Below, piece after piece: positions 63,201 through 64,000 of a DNA stretch of 64,000 nucleotides. The DNA lies in contig CP092882.1 of the NCBI GenBank assembly GCA_030710605.1, positions 17,294,316 to 17,358,315 of the forward strand. Reading direction: 5' to 3'. The position numbers were made by a program, and so were the translations under genes. The notes under the pieces are model-generated. The model had not been told where the DNA came from, made no database searches, and worked only from the letters and a program-made list of their open reading frames with translations. The stretch comes from Cordylochernes scorpioides (taxonomy: Eukaryota; Arthropoda; Arachnida; Pseudoscorpiones; Chernetidae). The first letter of the stretch is position 1. Each line of letters opens with the position of its first letter.

Positions 63201-64000
63201 TAGCATATATATAATTGTTCTATTCATATTTATATATGGACAAACAAATATTTTCATACCTTCGGATTTATCACTGAATATTATTTCGAATAAATGAATT
63301 TGACCATAAATTATGTAATTCATAACGCTTTATACATAAGACTCAAATTTTAAAATAAATATTTTCATTAAAATTTAATTTAATATATATATAAAGAAAC
63401 GACCCCCTAACAAACATTTCCTAAAATATTTCCAGAGCAAAATTAAAATTTCTGGAAAAACAAAAGAATATAAAAAAAAGAAAATCAATTACAGACGAAT
63501 AAAACTTTAAAAAAAAGATAATCACGCAATTTAAATTTCTTAAAAAATAATACAAAAAGCGTCATTTTTCCAAAAAGTATTTTAAAATAATAAAACTTTT
63601 GTAAGCTATCCTTTTGAATATTTTTAATTATTGTTCAAGGCTTTAAATATATTTTTCAAATAAAAAAAAAAGTTGAAAGAGAGAATTAGTTTAAATTATT
63701 CTTTTTTTATATCGTTTGGAATTATTTGTTAGTTTTGGCGCCAAAACTCAAACGTAAAAAAAGACCTATATAGAACGCATTAATAATAAGTAGAATTTAA
63801 ATAATCTTGCATTATCGCTCTCAATAATAATTTTCTATAAAAATATTCTCCCATAGAGATAAAATGAACAAAAATATATTAATATTTACGATTTTATTTT
63901 GAAATGTTAAAAAATAAACCCTCCCAGACGACACACATGAATATTTTAAACATATATTTATTCCAAAAGATATAATCACAGATTTTCTTAACCCTATGAA
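63201..64000. other. AT-rich, no recognisable feature
   Basis: Nothing coding to the end of the window. Confidence 0.4.

Overview
The window is AT-rich, repeat-dominated animal DNA, most likely from an invertebrate. The evidence is the mixture of Ty3/gypsy LTR elements, Helitrons, Tc1-like MITEs, tRNA-derived SINEs, a non-LTR retrotransposon of the I/R1/Jockey type and many hammerhead-ribozyme (HHR) short elements. I cannot name the species. I recognise no host protein-coding gene. The only confident host gene is one tRNA-Gly(GCC) at 53746-53816 (minus).

Layout. 1-8650: a long imperfect inverted repeat carries an HHR element and is split by an LTR element (1532-8138) with two 956-bp LTRs, a 4-bp target duplication and a 784-codon ORF that lacks the RT catalytic domain. 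8657-9730: a Helitron holding a decayed tRNA-like sequence. 10-17 kb: a SINE, a 101-bp satellite, a G-rich minisatellite (about 14.7-16.4 kb) and a CCAAT-rich satellite. 17.5-36 kb: clusters of HHR elements, fold-backs, MITEs, solo LTRs and a TRIM-type mini-retrotransposon. 36760-42216: two Helitrons in tandem, the second with a RepHel remnant. 42460-47645: an apparently intact Ty3/gypsy element with identical-looking 340-bp LTRs, gag and pol in different frames joined by a TTTAAAC slippery site, gag starting inside one LTR and pol ending inside the other. 48-64 kb: more short elements, SINEs, Helitron ends and non-LTR 3' fragments.

The most interesting content is the set of self-cleaving-ribozyme elements. 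Three unrelated motifs (904-945, 26707-26750, 49449-49487) keep the full HHR core with very short self-complementary stem III. In Penelope-like elements and retrozymes such stems are known to favour dimeric ribozymes. Several families also occur as fold-backs made of two 5'-truncated copies joined head to head with their 3' ends outward. A separate abundant short element has a fixed 48-nt motif in which the HHR boxes (GAAA and CTGATGA) occur in permuted order beside two covarying helices in pseudoknot order. I do not recognise it as a described class.

All calls were made by reading the sequence by eye. Repeat boundaries are approximate unless a target duplication or terminal motif is stated.
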